NCBI RefSeq assembly: GCF_021532375.1
Contig: NZ_JAKGAP010000031.1
Location: 1-64,000, forward strand
Length of the DNA stretch: 64,000 nt
Direction: 5' to 3'
Source: Paenibacillus alkaliterrae
GTDB lineage: Bacteria > Bacillota > Bacilli > Paenibacillales > Paenibacillaceae
Under the pieces are notes generated by a model, which worked only from the letters and a program-made list of their open reading frames with translations, had not been told where the DNA came from and did not search any database. The stretch's first letter is position 1; each line of letters opens with the position of its first letter. This document shows positions 40,124 through 50,109 of the stretch, one piece after another. Both the position numbers and the translations under genes were made by a program.

Positions 40124-41849
40124 GCGGACTCTCCTCCTTCTTGGGCCACTGAATGACGATCGTTGTACCTTCCCCCTTGGTCGAATACACCGTCAAGCCA
40201 TGCTGCAAGCCAAAATGCAGCTTGAATTTCTGATTCGCATTTTGCACGCCGAGTCCTCCTCTTCCCTTTCGCTTCGCGCTGCCCGGCAAAAGTAAACGCT
40301 CGAGCTTATCGGGTGCCATGCCGGCTCCATTATCGGATAGCGTGAGCAGCAAATGGTTGCCTTCCTCCCGTACGTTTAAGCGGATAGCGCCTTTGCCATC
40401 CTCGAAGCCGTGAAAGAAAATGTTCTCAAACAACGGCTGCAACGTCATGCGGGGAATAAGATAATGCTTCAGCGGCTCTTCGCATTCCAGTTCATATTCG
40501 AATACCGGACCATAGCGAACCTCCTGGATTTTCAGAAAATGCTCAATCATGCGGAGCTCTCTTCCGAACGGTATCAGCTCCTGCGAGATGTCCAGATTCC
40601 CTTCCAGCACCATCGTAAGGTGATACAGCATTTGACGTATATCTTCCGCTCCCTGCAGTCTCGCTTTCCATTGAATGGAGTTTAACGTGTTGAACAGCAA
40701 GTGCGGATTAATTTGATAATGGAAGGCTTTCAGCTCCGCTTCCTTCTTCTGCCGCTCGCTCCGTTCAACCTCCTGAATCAATGATTGTATGCCGCCCACC
40801 ATGCTGTTAAAGCTCGTATCCAGACTGCCCAGCTCATCTTTGCCCTCTACCTGCGTCCTCGTATGCAGCTTGCCGAAGCTGACCTTCTGCATCGCATCCT
40901 TGAGGCGGCGGATCCGTGCCGTAAAACGGGAAGAGAACAGGTAAGCCAGCCCGAAGGCGAGCAGGGAAGAAGCGACGGCCACCATAATCGTATTGGATCG
41001 GATTATACCTGAAGAACGATAGAACGCTTTAGCGGGCAGCCTCGCCTCAATGGTCCAGAGGTTGAGAGCAAGCGTTTTATTCCATACGATATCGCTGTCT
41101 TGCGGTGAAAACACGGATGCTGTCTCATAAACGATCCGTCCCTGCAGGTCGGATATTTTCAAGTGGGCTTTCGTATCGTTCTCGAACAGCCGGAACATAT
41201 GGAGCAGGTCTTCCGCATTTTCCTCAACCAAAATTTTGCTGCCACGCAGCGCTCCATACGGGTTGTTGATCGGAACGGCCAAGCCTAGCACAGGCTGTTC
41301 AGTACTATCCGAGTCATTCATACCGTGATTCTGAAGGTAGAATCCTAGCCAGTATTTCCCTTCCGGGATATCCGACATGGATTTCCAAGCGGGAATACGG
41401 CTGAGCTTCGAGACATCGAGATTATTTTCCCCATAATAATAACCGGAACGGGTAATGACATAGATGCCTGACGTCCGATCTGTTTTAAGCGCTTTCAGAA
41501 GAACCTCGAAATCATCCTTGTCCATAATCTCTTTATAGGTTGTCGGAATATTGTCCCCCAGATCGGCCCGGGCAGGATCAAGCAAGTACGAATATATGGT
41601 CTCCGTCGTCTGATTCATCCGGTTCAGATAGGAGCTGGTCTGCTGTTCCAGCTGCGCCACCGCGTTCTCTCCGTACTTGCCAAACTGAGAATTAATAACT
41701 TTCCCGGACTGGTAATAAGACAAGGCTCCTAGAGAAAGGAGCGGAATGATCGTCACAATAAGAAAACAGAAGAGCATCTTGGTACGAATGCTTCGGTAGG
41801 AACCGGACAATAGGCGGACGTTTAGCTGCTTAAGCAAATGGATCATCAT
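40101..41849 (-). CDS. YesM-type sensor histidine kinase
   Basis: This 582-residue membrane kinase has one transmembrane helix near residues 26-46, an extracellular sensor of about 240 residues, and a second helix near 290-310. HAMP follows, then the His_kinase segment AFHYQINPHLLFNTLNSIQW with the phospho-acceptor His, then the ATPase domain (LTLSDNGAGMAPDKLERLLL, RKGRGGLGVQNANQKF). YesM kinases sense extracellular carbohydrate, sometimes through the binding protein. It is translationally coupled to the YesN-type regulator. Confidence 0.92.
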   Translation of the reverse strand: MMIHLLKQLNVRLLSGSYRSIRTKMLFCFLIVTIIPLLSLGALSYYQSGKVINSQFGKYGENAVAQLEQQTSSYLNRMNQTTETIYSYLLDPARADLGDNIPTTYKEIMDKDDFEVLLKALKTDRTSGIYVITRSGYYYGENNLDVSKLSRIPAWKSMSDIPEGKYWLGFYLQNHGMNDSDSTEQPVLGLAVPINNPYGALRGSKILVEENAEDLLHMFRLFENDTKAHLKISDLQGRIVYETASVFSPQDSDIVWNKTLALNLWTIEARLPAKAFYRSSGIIRSNTIMVAVASSLLAFGLAYLFSSRFTARIRRLKDAMQKVSFGKLHTRTQVEGKDELGSLDTSFNSMVGGIQSLIQEVERSERQKKEAELKAFHYQINPHLLFNTLNSIQWKARLQGAEDIRQMLYHLTMVLEGNLDISQELIPFGRELRMIEHFLKIQEVRYGPVFEYELECEEPLKHYLIPRMTLQPLFENIFFHGFEDGKGAIRLNVREEGNHLLLTLSDNGAGMAPDKLERLLLPGSAKRKGRGGLGVQNANQKFKLHFGLQHGLTVYSTKGEGTTIVIQWPKKEESPHGNSANH

Positions 41850-42015
41850 GACTGTGTTGTCCCCTCACTTCCCCATAAAAAACATACTCAAAGTGTAGCA
41901 TGGACCGGTTCGAGCGAACAATGTATCTTCCCCCCAGCCCCTTCCGAATGAATTTCCCGAAACGCAAAAGCACCTCCCCTCTGCCAGCTAAAGCAAGGGG
42001 AAGTGCGGATATTAA

Positions 42016-43716
42016 TTAGGTTGTATACTCGTTGCCCAGAATCAGGAAGACACTCGACGTCCAGGTAAATGCTCTGTCGCGCAAACCTTCGCCCGTAAGC
42101 GCATCGAAATTCTCAGCCATTCCGCTGCGGTCCAGCATCGTACAGAACCGGCGGGCGACTTGCTTCGCAAGCTCTTGATCCCCCGCTGCGGCAACCCCTT
42201 CAACGAGCAGCATTGTCGAGGGCGCCCAGATCGGGCCCCGCCAATAACCATCCGGCAAATAATAAGGACTGTTCACGCTCTCGGTCGCCCATCCATTCGA
42301 CGTCAGGAAACGACCTTCATCCCTTAGCCCTTCGAGCAGGGCAGTGCGAATTGATTCCGGCAGACGCTTGCCAAGCAGGATGGGCACGAACAGAAGCAAG
42401 CTATCGCCATCGGATGTTTCATGCGTACCGGAACGGCATGCCGTGAATCGGCCGTCCTTCCAGAAATGGTTAATCATCTTCTCCAGTGTGTTCTTAGCAA
42501 GCTGCAGCCATTCAGCCGTTTCTTCGGTATTCCCGAGACGTTCGGCGATTTCTGCGAGCAGCTCCGTTTGGAGGATGAGAAAGGCGGCTAAATCCGGGCT
42601 TTCCACCGGAATTCCGTTATTGAACGCCGTGCTGTTGTCCCAGCCGGAGTCGTTGCCGTGATTATATTGCGGAATACCGTCTCCATCCCCATCGCGGTAC
42701 CGGAACCACCATCTCGTCCATTTGGATAACGGCCCGTAAACCTCGCGCAGTTGCTCCTCCTGAATATAGTCCGTTCTCGCCATCATCCAGGCAAGCGTCC
42801 ATCCGTGTATCGGCGGTTTGTTGCAGTTCCAAAGCTCGTACTTATCGTTGACGAAATCGGGAATCAAGCCGCTTTCATCCTGCCGGTCGAAGAAGATCAT
42901 GAACTGATCCCACGCCAACTTCGGATGATGGCGGATAAGGGCCATCGCATTGAAACAGTGATCCCAGCTCCAAATGTTCGTCATCCAATTTTTGGACATA
43001 TACATAGCCGGTCTTGTTAGACAGCCTTCGGCCGGAACGATGCAAGACCAAGTGATATAAGCGGCCAGCTCGCGGCTCTCTTGGAAACGGTCAGGGACTG
43101 GAAGGGTGCGAGTCAGCCATTCGGCGAATTCCGCTTTTACTTGCTTGACCGACTCGTCAAAAGATTCCCATGATGCCCGCGGCTCCCAGACCGTCCGGAA
43201 CTCTTCCACTGCGAACTCCGCTGTTCCGACATTCGCGTCCGGGGCAAATTCGGCGATAACGCGGGAGCTTTTGATCTTGTCCCACGGCACTTCCATCTGA
43301 AGACCGCCGACAAGCGTTGTCAGCATAAACCGGCATTCATGGGTGAAGCTGTTCACTTCCCAGCTATCCGCAGCGTCTTGGTAAGCATAATCGTAAGCGG
43401 CCGTACGGAACGTCAGCCGGATTCCGCAGCCGCTCGTGCGGAACCGGAATGTCCGGCAGTCGGAAATGCAAATCTCCGCATAGCCTGCCGGCGTTTCAAG
43501 ACGGACCAGCTCCGGAGAAGCCTCTGTCGTGAACGGCACTGGATTTCGGCCCTCATCCAGCATTTCAATAAGGAACGCCTCGCCGAATTTGTCATCTCCG
43601 CCGCGCACCGTGCGAAGATATAGGCCTTGCTGTCTATCGCTTGCTTCAGGCAGAAGAGAGATCGCCAGAAACGATTCTCTCCGGCTGAAAGGCACAACGT
43701 TCAGGTCAAAGTTCAT
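42016..43716 (-). CDS. Alpha/alpha-barrel glycoside hydrolase (MGH1/GH63/GH37-like)
   Basis: A 566-residue protein without a signal peptide. Residues about 1-200 are beta-rich. The remainder is an (alpha/alpha)6 barrel with NIWSWDHCFNAMALIRHHPK, PPIHGWTLAWMMA, YNHGNDSGWDNSTAFNNGIP and YWRGPIWAPSTMLLVEGVAA. The W-D and W-R-G-P-x-W segments are typical of trehalase, glucosidase-I and amylo-1,6-glucosidase relatives. It would hydrolyse an imported oligosaccharide in the cytoplasm. AAAGGAGC precedes the ATG. It is the first gene of the carbohydrate locus, 166 bases before the kinase gene. Exact linkage specificity cannot be told. Confidence 0.8.
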   Translation of the reverse strand: MNFDLNVVPFSRRESFLAISLLPEASDRQQGLYLRTVRGGDDKFGEAFLIEMLDEGRNPVPFTTEASPELVRLETPAGYAEICISDCRTFRFRTSGCGIRLTFRTAAYDYAYQDAADSWEVNSFTHECRFMLTTLVGGLQMEVPWDKIKSSRVIAEFAPDANVGTAEFAVEEFRTVWEPRASWESFDESVKQVKAEFAEWLTRTLPVPDRFQESRELAAYITWSCIVPAEGCLTRPAMYMSKNWMTNIWSWDHCFNAMALIRHHPKLAWDQFMIFFDRQDESGLIPDFVNDKYELWNCNKPPIHGWTLAWMMARTDYIQEEQLREVYGPLSKWTRWWFRYRDGDGDGIPQYNHGNDSGWDNSTAFNNGIPVESPDLAAFLILQTELLAEIAERLGNTEETAEWLQLAKNTLEKMINHFWKDGRFTACRSGTHETSDGDSLLLFVPILLGKRLPESIRTALLEGLRDEGRFLTSNGWATESVNSPYYLPDGYWRGPIWAPSTMLLVEGVAAAGDQELAKQVARRFCTMLDRSGMAENFDALTGEGLRDRAFTWTSSVFLILGNEYTT

Positions 43717-43934
43717 CGTTTAGCTCCTTTACGGACAGTATGCGCTTTCATTGTACCTAAAGGAGCTCTGCTGAAGAACCGACAGTTGTTTCTGCCATTT
43801 CGCCATTTTGTTGCATGCAGCGGTTAGGGTTCTATTTTGTTCGGAGTTTGTCGCGTTTTTGTTTGTAAAAATCGTGATCAACGAACTCATAGTCTTCGGA
43901 CGTCAAACTTATGATCTTTCAACCTCAACAACGC

Positions 43935-43963
43935 AATAAAACCCCTGCTGTCGCAGCAGGGGT
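43935..43963 (-). terminator. Terminator after the extended zapA
   Basis: ACCCCTGCTG CGA CAGCAGGGGT followed by TTTATTG on the minus strand. Confidence 0.88.
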
Positions 43964-43987
43964 GAAATTCGTTTGAATCTTTCTTCA

Positions 43988-46480
43988 TTAGCTTTGCTCA
44001 ATCAGCTCGATCCATTCATTGTATTCGGTTTGGAGCTTCGAATACTCATTTTTCAGCTTGTGATGCTGTTCAAGCAGCTGCTTATGATCCTCAGCGAGCT
44101 TCTCTGCGGAACGTGCAGATTCATCACGCTCATAGACTAACGATTCGGCTGCGCGAGCTGCCTCGTCACGCTCAAATGCCAACTTCTCGGCTATCCGGGC
44201 CGCCTCATCACGCTCATGGGCGAGCTGTGAAGTATGCTCACTCAGCTCCTCCTTCAGCTCCGAGGCTGCCGCAGCCTCACGCAGGGCACGCTCGAGTTGA
44301 TCCCGGAGCGCTTCCTCGTCTGCTTCCTTCGTCTGCTTCTCAAGCTCAAGCCGCTTCGCCTCGGCGGCGGTTTGTTCTATATGCTGCTGCTGCATTTGCA
44401 GCCGCTCGCTCAATTCGCTTTCACGGGCCGCTGCCGCTTCAAGCTGCTGCGCTGCCATTCGTTCGCGCGCCGCCAGCGCTTCGAGCTGCTGCGACGCGAT
44501 TCGTTCGCGGGCTGCCGTAACTTCCAGCTGCTCCACCAGCTCTAGTTCCCTAGCCTCCTGTTTCTCCAGCTCCGCCTTATAGCTTTGCTCGCTTTGAGCC
44601 GCTGAGGCCGCTATCATCTCGATCTGCTCCAACTGGGCCTTCAGCTTATGTATTGCAGTTTCATAATCATGACGCTGCTGCAGCAGCTGCTCCTCCTGAT
44701 TCGCCGCAAGCTGCTTAAGCTGCTCCTCGTACTCGGCCGCTTGTAACATATATAGCTCTGTTTCCTTTTGCTGTTCTTCATACTGAGCCGATTGTTGCTT
44801 ATGCTGCTCCGCCAGTATTTGCTCGCAGCGTTCCTTGCTTTCCGCTGCCAATTGCTTGAATAACTCGTCATTTTCCGCTTCTACGAGCCGCAGCCGCTCC
44901 TCCTGCTCCGCGCGCAAAGAACGACTAAGCTCAGCTTTCTCCTGCTCATGCAACTGTTGCTGCCGTTCATACGCCTCTTCCATCGACTCGCGCTGCTTCT
45001 CCAGCTCTTCGCGCAGCAGGCTTTGGAATTGCTCCTGCTCCTTCTCGCGTATAAACCCCCATTCCTCCTGCTCCAGCTGCAGCTGCAGAAGCTGCTCCTC
45101 TTGCTGCTTTTGCAGCTCTTCGTACTGAAGCAGCTTGCCTGCCTGCTGCATATCCTTCTCTTGCGCCTCTTTCAAACGAAGCTGCAATTCAGTTGAGCGC
45201 TTATCCGCGGCTGATACGTGACTACGCTCATGTGCAAGCTTCTGTTCGAGCTCTTGAATGTGCAGCTCGGCTTGACCGTTATATCCTTGCAGCTCGGTAA
45301 GGTGATCATTCGCGGCAGCCAATTGGCCGTTAAGAACCTCTAATTGCCCTTCAAGCTCCAGGCTTTGCTGCTCAAGCTGCGCGTATGAGGTACGGAAGTT
45401 CTCCTCCTGCTCCATAGCTAATAAAAGCTGCTCATCCATTGAAGCAATACGAAGCTCCAAAGTCAATTTATCCGCGGCCCAATTTTGCTGAAGCTCGGCA
45501 ATCTGCGCCTGCAGCCTGCTTCTCTCCTCCAGCCAGCCGTTTCTTCGACGCTCCAGGTCAGCGCGGAACGATTGCTCAGTCTCGGCCGCTTCGGCCTTCC
45601 AAGCTTGCTCCCGCTCCTCGTTTAAGCGATCTTGTTCCAAACGAACAGCCTCGGCTGCCGCCTCCCAGCTTTGCTCGCGCGCCTCCCATTTGCTCTGCCA
45701 GCCGGCAGCCAGCTCGGAGAGCTGCGTCTCTTTCTCCGATTGAACCGCTTCCAGCGCTGCTGCACGCTCAGCCGCCAATCCCGCCAGCCGTTCTTCCTGC
45801 TCTTGCAACAGTGCTGTCAGCTGCTCGTCCTTCTCGCGCATAAGCTCGGCGCGCTGCGTATCCAAAGCTTGCAGCAGCTCCGCCAATTCCGCTTCCTTCT
45901 CGCGCTGCAGCGTTGAAAGCTGCTCTTCTTTTTCCTTGTCGAGCTGCGCAAGCTGCTCATCCTTCTTATTTCTAAGCGCGGCTAGCCGCTCTACATTTTC
46001 TTGCGTTAAACGCAAAATCGTCTCTTCCTGTACCTTGATCGCCTCGGCAGCCGCAGTCTGCTGAGCTGCCGCCTGCTCCTCCGCAAGGGCCAGCATATCG
46101 GCCAGCTCTGCTTCGGCAGCAGCTTTGGCCGCTTGCAATTCCGTCTCTGCATGGCGCTTCAATTCCGCTAATTCATACTGAAGCGCGGCCGTCTGCCGGC
46201 TTGCCTGCTCAAGCTGCTTCTCAATTACATGCAGCTTGGCCTCCTCTTCTTGAAGCCGCGTATTGTCCCGGCGCAACCGGAATACTTCCTCCGTAATCTG
46301 CACGGCGGAGAGCACAGCCAGCTTCGGCATATCGAGGCGTGGGTAGCCTTTTGCCAGCTTCTTCATGCTTTCATCGATCGCGCTTGCAACCTTTTTCATA
46401 TATTCCACATTGTTGTGGCCTTTTAGCTTATACTGCACTCCATATATATCAACCGTTACGACCAATTGTTCAGCATCCAT
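43988..46480 (-). CDS. zapA: ZapA-domain protein with a very long coiled-coil extension
   Basis: An 830-residue protein. Residues 1-90 are a ZapA domain: VVTVDIYGVQYKLKGHNNVE, YMKKVASAIDESMKKLAKGY and KLAVLSAVQITEEVFRLRRD. ZapA binds and bundles FtsZ at the division site and is normally about 85-100 residues. Here about 740 further residues are almost entirely Glu/Gln/Ala/Leu/Arg heptad-like sequence (for example LREELEKQRESMEEAYERQQ). Such a coiled coil could span roughly 100 nm. The start was taken at MDAEQLVV, where GGGGAGGA lies 8 bases upstream. It follows pheT as zapA does in Bacillus, after a terminator. No stop or frameshift separates the two parts. Confidence 0.85.
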   Translation of the reverse strand: MDAEQLVVTVDIYGVQYKLKGHNNVEYMKKVASAIDESMKKLAKGYPRLDMPKLAVLSAVQITEEVFRLRRDNTRLQEEEAKLHVIEKQLEQASRQTAALQYELAELKRHAETELQAAKAAAEAELADMLALAEEQAAAQQTAAAEAIKVQEETILRLTQENVERLAALRNKKDEQLAQLDKEKEEQLSTLQREKEAELAELLQALDTQRAELMREKDEQLTALLQEQEERLAGLAAERAAALEAVQSEKETQLSELAAGWQSKWEAREQSWEAAAEAVRLEQDRLNEEREQAWKAEAAETEQSFRADLERRRNGWLEERSRLQAQIAELQQNWAADKLTLELRIASMDEQLLLAMEQEENFRTSYAQLEQQSLELEGQLEVLNGQLAAANDHLTELQGYNGQAELHIQELEQKLAHERSHVSAADKRSTELQLRLKEAQEKDMQQAGKLLQYEELQKQQEEQLLQLQLEQEEWGFIREKEQEQFQSLLREELEKQRESMEEAYERQQQLHEQEKAELSRSLRAEQEERLRLVEAENDELFKQLAAESKERCEQILAEQHKQQSAQYEEQQKETELYMLQAAEYEEQLKQLAANQEEQLLQQRHDYETAIHKLKAQLEQIEMIAASAAQSEQSYKAELEKQEARELELVEQLEVTAARERIASQQLEALAARERMAAQQLEAAAARESELSERLQMQQQHIEQTAAEAKRLELEKQTKEADEEALRDQLERALREAAAASELKEELSEHTSQLAHERDEAARIAEKLAFERDEAARAAESLVYERDESARSAEKLAEDHKQLLEQHHKLKNEYSKLQTEYNEWIELIEQS

Positions 46481-46517
46481 TAAGGAAAATCCTCCCCTTG
46501 TCCAAGTAGAGCGCTGC

Positions 46518-46566
46518 AAAAAAGCCGCATCTCAGCTCACTAGGAACTATTTCGATGCGGCTTTAA
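46518..46566 (-). terminator. Terminator between pheT and zapA
   Basis: AAAGCCGCATC / GATGCGGCTTT arms with a 24-base loop and TTTTTTG following on the minus strand. Confidence 0.88.
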
Positions 46567-46577
46567 GGGTTTCCTGC

Positions 46578-49019
46578 CTACTTGCGCAATTCCGCTGCAA
46601 AAGATTGTTCGAATTGTAAAACAACCTTTCCGTGCAGCTCCGTAACCTCTTCATCCGTCAAAGTACGCTCGCCGTGACGGTATACGAGGGAGATTGCGAC
46701 GCTCTTCTTGCCTGCGCCCAGCTTCTCGCCGGTATACACGTCAAAGACGCGGACGGACTCGAGCAACTCGCCCGCAATGCTCCATGCCGTACCGGTCAGC
46801 TTGGCAGCCGCTACATCCTGATCAACGACTACCGCGATATCGCGCTGCATAGCCGGATAACGAGGGAGCACCTTGTATTCGATATCCGAGGAAGCCAATT
46901 CATATAGCAGATCCAAGCCGATCTCAAGCACGTACGTATCGGCAAGATCCGCTTCCAATTGAAGCGCCGGGTGAAGTTGACCCACATAACCGATAATTTC
47001 CGAACCATTCGGCGTGTCTATGAGTACCGCGGCCGTTCTTCCCGGATGGAAGTGCTCCGGCTGAGCCGCCTCGTACGATACGCTTGCCGTCAAGCCAAGC
47101 ACCGCAAACACCGTCTCCAAAATACCCTTCGCATCGTAAAAATCAACCGGTACCGCCTTGACGTTCCACTGTGCTTCCGAACGGTTGCCTGTGAGCAGAG
47201 CGGCAAAGCGATGCTTCTCCCGGGGCAAGCGCGTCAGCTGCTCCTCGTCCGTATGGAACACGCTTCCGATTTCAAAAAGCGCGGCCGATTCATTTTTACG
47301 ATTGCGGTTATAAGCCGCCGTTTCGAGCAGCTGCGCGATGAGCGTCGTGCGAAGCGCGCTGCGATCCTCGCTCATCGGCATCGCTAAGCGAACCGCATTC
47401 GTATCCTGCGCCAGAGCCGGGAACAGCTTCGTCCGTCCAGGTCCGGTGAAGGAATAGTTGACGACCTCATGAAGGCCCGCATCCGTCAGACGCTTGCGAA
47501 GCTCGCGGCGAATCGCCTGCGGCTTCGTCAACGATCCCGGCACCACATCCCCATGGATAAGCGTCGTTGGAATGTTATCGTAGCCGTGCAAGCGGGCTAC
47601 CTCCTCAATCAGATCGACCGAACGTGTAATATCGCCGCGGCGCGACGGTACATGGACGGTAAAAACATTGCTGTCAGACAGGTCATATTCAAAGCTCAAG
47701 CGGCCGAAAATCGTTTGTACCTCGAGCCTCGAAAGCTCCGTTCCCAGGTAGCCGTTAATTTTATCGAGTGAAACATCCACATTTACAGGCTGTGCGCTTC
47801 CGACCTTCACTTCTGCGATGCCTTCCGTAACGAGTCCTTCCGCAAGCTCCGCGATAAGTGATGCCGCACGGTCCAGTGCCGGAATGACTCCAGCCGGATC
47901 AACCTCCTTCTCGAAGCGGATGCTCGATTCCGAACGAAGGCCTAGCTGACGCGATGTTTTACGAACCGTACCGCCATCGAATTTTGCCGATTCCAGCAAA
48001 ATGTTAACGGTCTCGCCCGTTACCTCCGTGCTCGCCCCGCCCATGACGCCCGCCAGCGCAATCGGCTCATTGCCGTCGGTAATGACGAGCATATGCGGCT
48101 CCAGCTTACGCTCCTGATCATCCAGAGTGACAAGCGTCTCGCCCGCTTTCGCCAGGCGAACGTCAATGCGTCCGCTATTCACGCGATCCGCATCGAATGC
48201 ATGCAGCGGCTGGCCATATTCCAGCATAACGAAGTTCGTTACGTCAACGACATTATTGATTGGACGAATGCCGGCAGCGATCAATCGATTTTGCAGCCAC
48301 AAAGGAGATGTACCGACCTTGACCCCTTTAATATAACGAGCAGAGTAATGCGAGCATTGCTCTGCTGCGCTGATACTCACCTTCACCAGGCTGTCTGTGC
48401 GTTCGGAAGAATGATTAACCGCATGTTTCGGCAGCTTAACCTCGCGGCCCGTCAATGCGGCGATCTCATAGGCCACGCCCAGCATGCTTAGGCAGTCCGA
48501 ACGGTTCGGCGTCAGATCAAGCTCAAGCACCTCATCGTCGATGCCTAGCACCTCGCCGATCGGCGCACCGATCTTCGTTGCGGCCGGCAGGACAAGAATA
48601 CCCTCCTGCTGCTCCTTCGGCAGCAGCTTGTCGTTTAGGCCAAGCTCCTTCGCCGAGCAGATCATTCCCTGCGACTCTACGCCGCGCAGCTTCGCGCGCT
48701 TAATCTTGAAATCGCCAGGCAGCACCGCTCCGATCACGGCAACGGGCACGAGTTGGCCTGCATCTACATTTTTGGCGCCGCAGACGATTTGAAGCTCTTC
48801 ATCCGTACCAACGTCAACCTTGCAAACGTTCAGCTTATCCGCATCCGGATGCTTCTCCTTCGATTTCACATAACCGACTACAACGCCGGTTACGCCCTTG
48901 TTGAGAGATTCCACCACGTCAATTTCAATGCCGCCGCGCGTCATTTTCTCCGCAAGCTCTTGCCCCGTATAACCGGACAGGTCGATATATTCACTTAACC
49001 ATTTATAGGATACGTTCAT
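46578..49019 (-). CDS. pheT: Phenylalanyl-tRNA synthetase beta subunit
   Basis: This 813-residue subunit of the alpha2-beta2 enzyme charges tRNA-Phe. Order: MNVSYKWLSEYIDLSGYTGQ start; EMAP-like tRNA-binding domain (VCKVDVGTDEELQIVCGAKN; VPVAVIGAVLPGDFKIKRAK); B3/B4 editing domain; B5 domain (YLGTELSRLEVQTIFGRLSF); catalytic-like core (GDITRSVDLIEEVARLHGYD); and C-terminal anticodon-binding FDX-ACB domain (LPRYPAMQRDIAVVVDQDVA). Length is standard. It follows pheS closely in a T-box-controlled operon and ends with its own terminator. Confidence 0.96.
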   Translation of the reverse strand: MNVSYKWLSEYIDLSGYTGQELAEKMTRGGIEIDVVESLNKGVTGVVVGYVKSKEKHPDADKLNVCKVDVGTDEELQIVCGAKNVDAGQLVPVAVIGAVLPGDFKIKRAKLRGVESQGMICSAKELGLNDKLLPKEQQEGILVLPAATKIGAPIGEVLGIDDEVLELDLTPNRSDCLSMLGVAYEIAALTGREVKLPKHAVNHSSERTDSLVKVSISAAEQCSHYSARYIKGVKVGTSPLWLQNRLIAAGIRPINNVVDVTNFVMLEYGQPLHAFDADRVNSGRIDVRLAKAGETLVTLDDQERKLEPHMLVITDGNEPIALAGVMGGASTEVTGETVNILLESAKFDGGTVRKTSRQLGLRSESSIRFEKEVDPAGVIPALDRAASLIAELAEGLVTEGIAEVKVGSAQPVNVDVSLDKINGYLGTELSRLEVQTIFGRLSFEYDLSDSNVFTVHVPSRRGDITRSVDLIEEVARLHGYDNIPTTLIHGDVVPGSLTKPQAIRRELRKRLTDAGLHEVVNYSFTGPGRTKLFPALAQDTNAVRLAMPMSEDRSALRTTLIAQLLETAAYNRNRKNESAALFEIGSVFHTDEEQLTRLPREKHRFAALLTGNRSEAQWNVKAVPVDFYDAKGILETVFAVLGLTASVSYEAAQPEHFHPGRTAAVLIDTPNGSEIIGYVGQLHPALQLEADLADTYVLEIGLDLLYELASSDIEYKVLPRYPAMQRDIAVVVDQDVAAAKLTGTAWSIAGELLESVRVFDVYTGEKLGAGKKSVAISLVYRHGERTLTDEEVTELHGKVVLQFEQSFAAELRK

Positions 49020-49043
49020 TTCGCTTCTTCCCCTCTCTCATCG

Positions 49044-50078
49044 CTACATTCTTGCAAATTGGTTCAAGAACCGCAGATCGTTCGTATAGAAATGACGAAT
49101 GTCGTCAATGCCGTATTTCAATAGCGCGATGCGCTCCACGCCCATTCCGAAGGCAAATCCGCTTACTTCCTCCGGATCATATCCGCCCATCTCGAGCACG
49201 CGCGGATGCACCATCCCGCAGCCGAGAATTTCGAGCCAGCCCGTATGCTTGCACATCCGGCAGCCGTTGCCGCCGCATTGCACGCAGGTTACGTCAACCT
49301 CGGCGCTTGGCTCCGTGAACGGGAAGAAGCTTGGACGGAGACGGATTTGCGCCTGCGCGCCGAACATTTGCTGCACGAATTGCAGCAGCGTACCTTTAAG
49401 GTCGCTCATCCGAATGTTTTTGCCGATGACGAGGCCTTCGATTTGATTGAACTGGAACGAATGCGTTGCATCGTCATCATCGCGGCGATAGACCTTGCCC
49501 GGGCAAATAACTTTTACCGGCGTTTGTCCGTTCATCGCTTTCATCGTGCGAACCTGCACCGGCGAAGTATGGGTACGCATTAAAATCTCATCCGTCACGT
49601 AGAACGAATCCTGCATATCGCGCGCCGGGTGGTTTTTCGGCAAATTAAGCGCCTCGAAGTTGTAGTAATCCTCCTCGACCTCCGGTCCTTCAGCGATTGT
49701 ATAGCCAAGTCCGATAAAGATATCCTCGATTTCCTGCGCTACTTTATGAAGCGGATGTACCGCTCCGCTCGGCAGCTGCTTGCCCGGCAGCGAAACGTCA
49801 AGCGTTTCGGCCAGAAGCCGGTTATTCGTTTCCGCCTGCCGGAATGCCTCCTGCTTCTTATCGATAACGGATTCGATCGCAGCGCGAACATCATTCGCCA
49901 CCTGCCCGATTATGGGACGTTCTTCGGCGCTGAGACCACCCATTCCACGCAAAATTTCCGTTAACGCGCCTTTTTTCCCTAAATACTTCACGCGCAAATC
50001 ATTCAGCTGCTGCGGGGTGTCTACCAGCTGCAGCTCCTGCAGCGCTTCTCCGCGCAGTCCTTCCAATCTTTCCTTCAT
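49044..50078 (-). CDS. pheS: Phenylalanyl-tRNA synthetase alpha subunit
   Basis: A 344-residue class II synthetase subunit: N-terminal coiled helix ([20 protein letters not shown]), motif 1 near [20 protein letters not shown], motif 2 ([20 protein letters not shown]) and motif 3 ([20 protein letters not shown]). A zinc-like [17 protein letters not shown] insertion lies before motif 3. The start at MKERLEG was chosen: GGAGG is 9 bases upstream and the length equals the Bacillus protein. It is the first gene of pheST behind the T-box leader. Confidence 0.96.
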   Translation of the reverse strand: MKERLEGLRGEALQELQLVDTPQQLNDLRVKYLGKKGALTEILRGMGGLSAEERPIIGQVANDVRAAIESVIDKKQEAFRQAETNNRLLAETLDVSLPGKQLPSGAVHPLHKVAQEIEDIFIGLGYTIAEGPEVEEDYYNFEALNLPKNHPARDMQDSFYVTDEILMRTHTSPVQVRTMKAMNGQTPVKVICPGKVYRRDDDDATHSFQFNQIEGLVIGKNIRMSDLKGTLLQFVQQMFGAQAQIRLRPSFFPFTEPSAEVDVTCVQCGGNGCRMCKHTGWLEILGCGMVHPRVLEMGGYDPEEVSGFAFGMGVERIALLKYGIDDIRHFYTNDLRFLNQFARM

Positions 50079-50109
50079 TCCTCTTCGCCTCCATATCATC
50101 ATCCTTACA

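Noticed and set aside
44113-46426. Long plus-strand reading frames rich in Ser, Cys, Leu or Arg opposite zapA
   Set aside because: They are shadows of the repetitive GAG/CAG-rich coiled-coil gene on the other strand, with no ribosome sites or family motifs.
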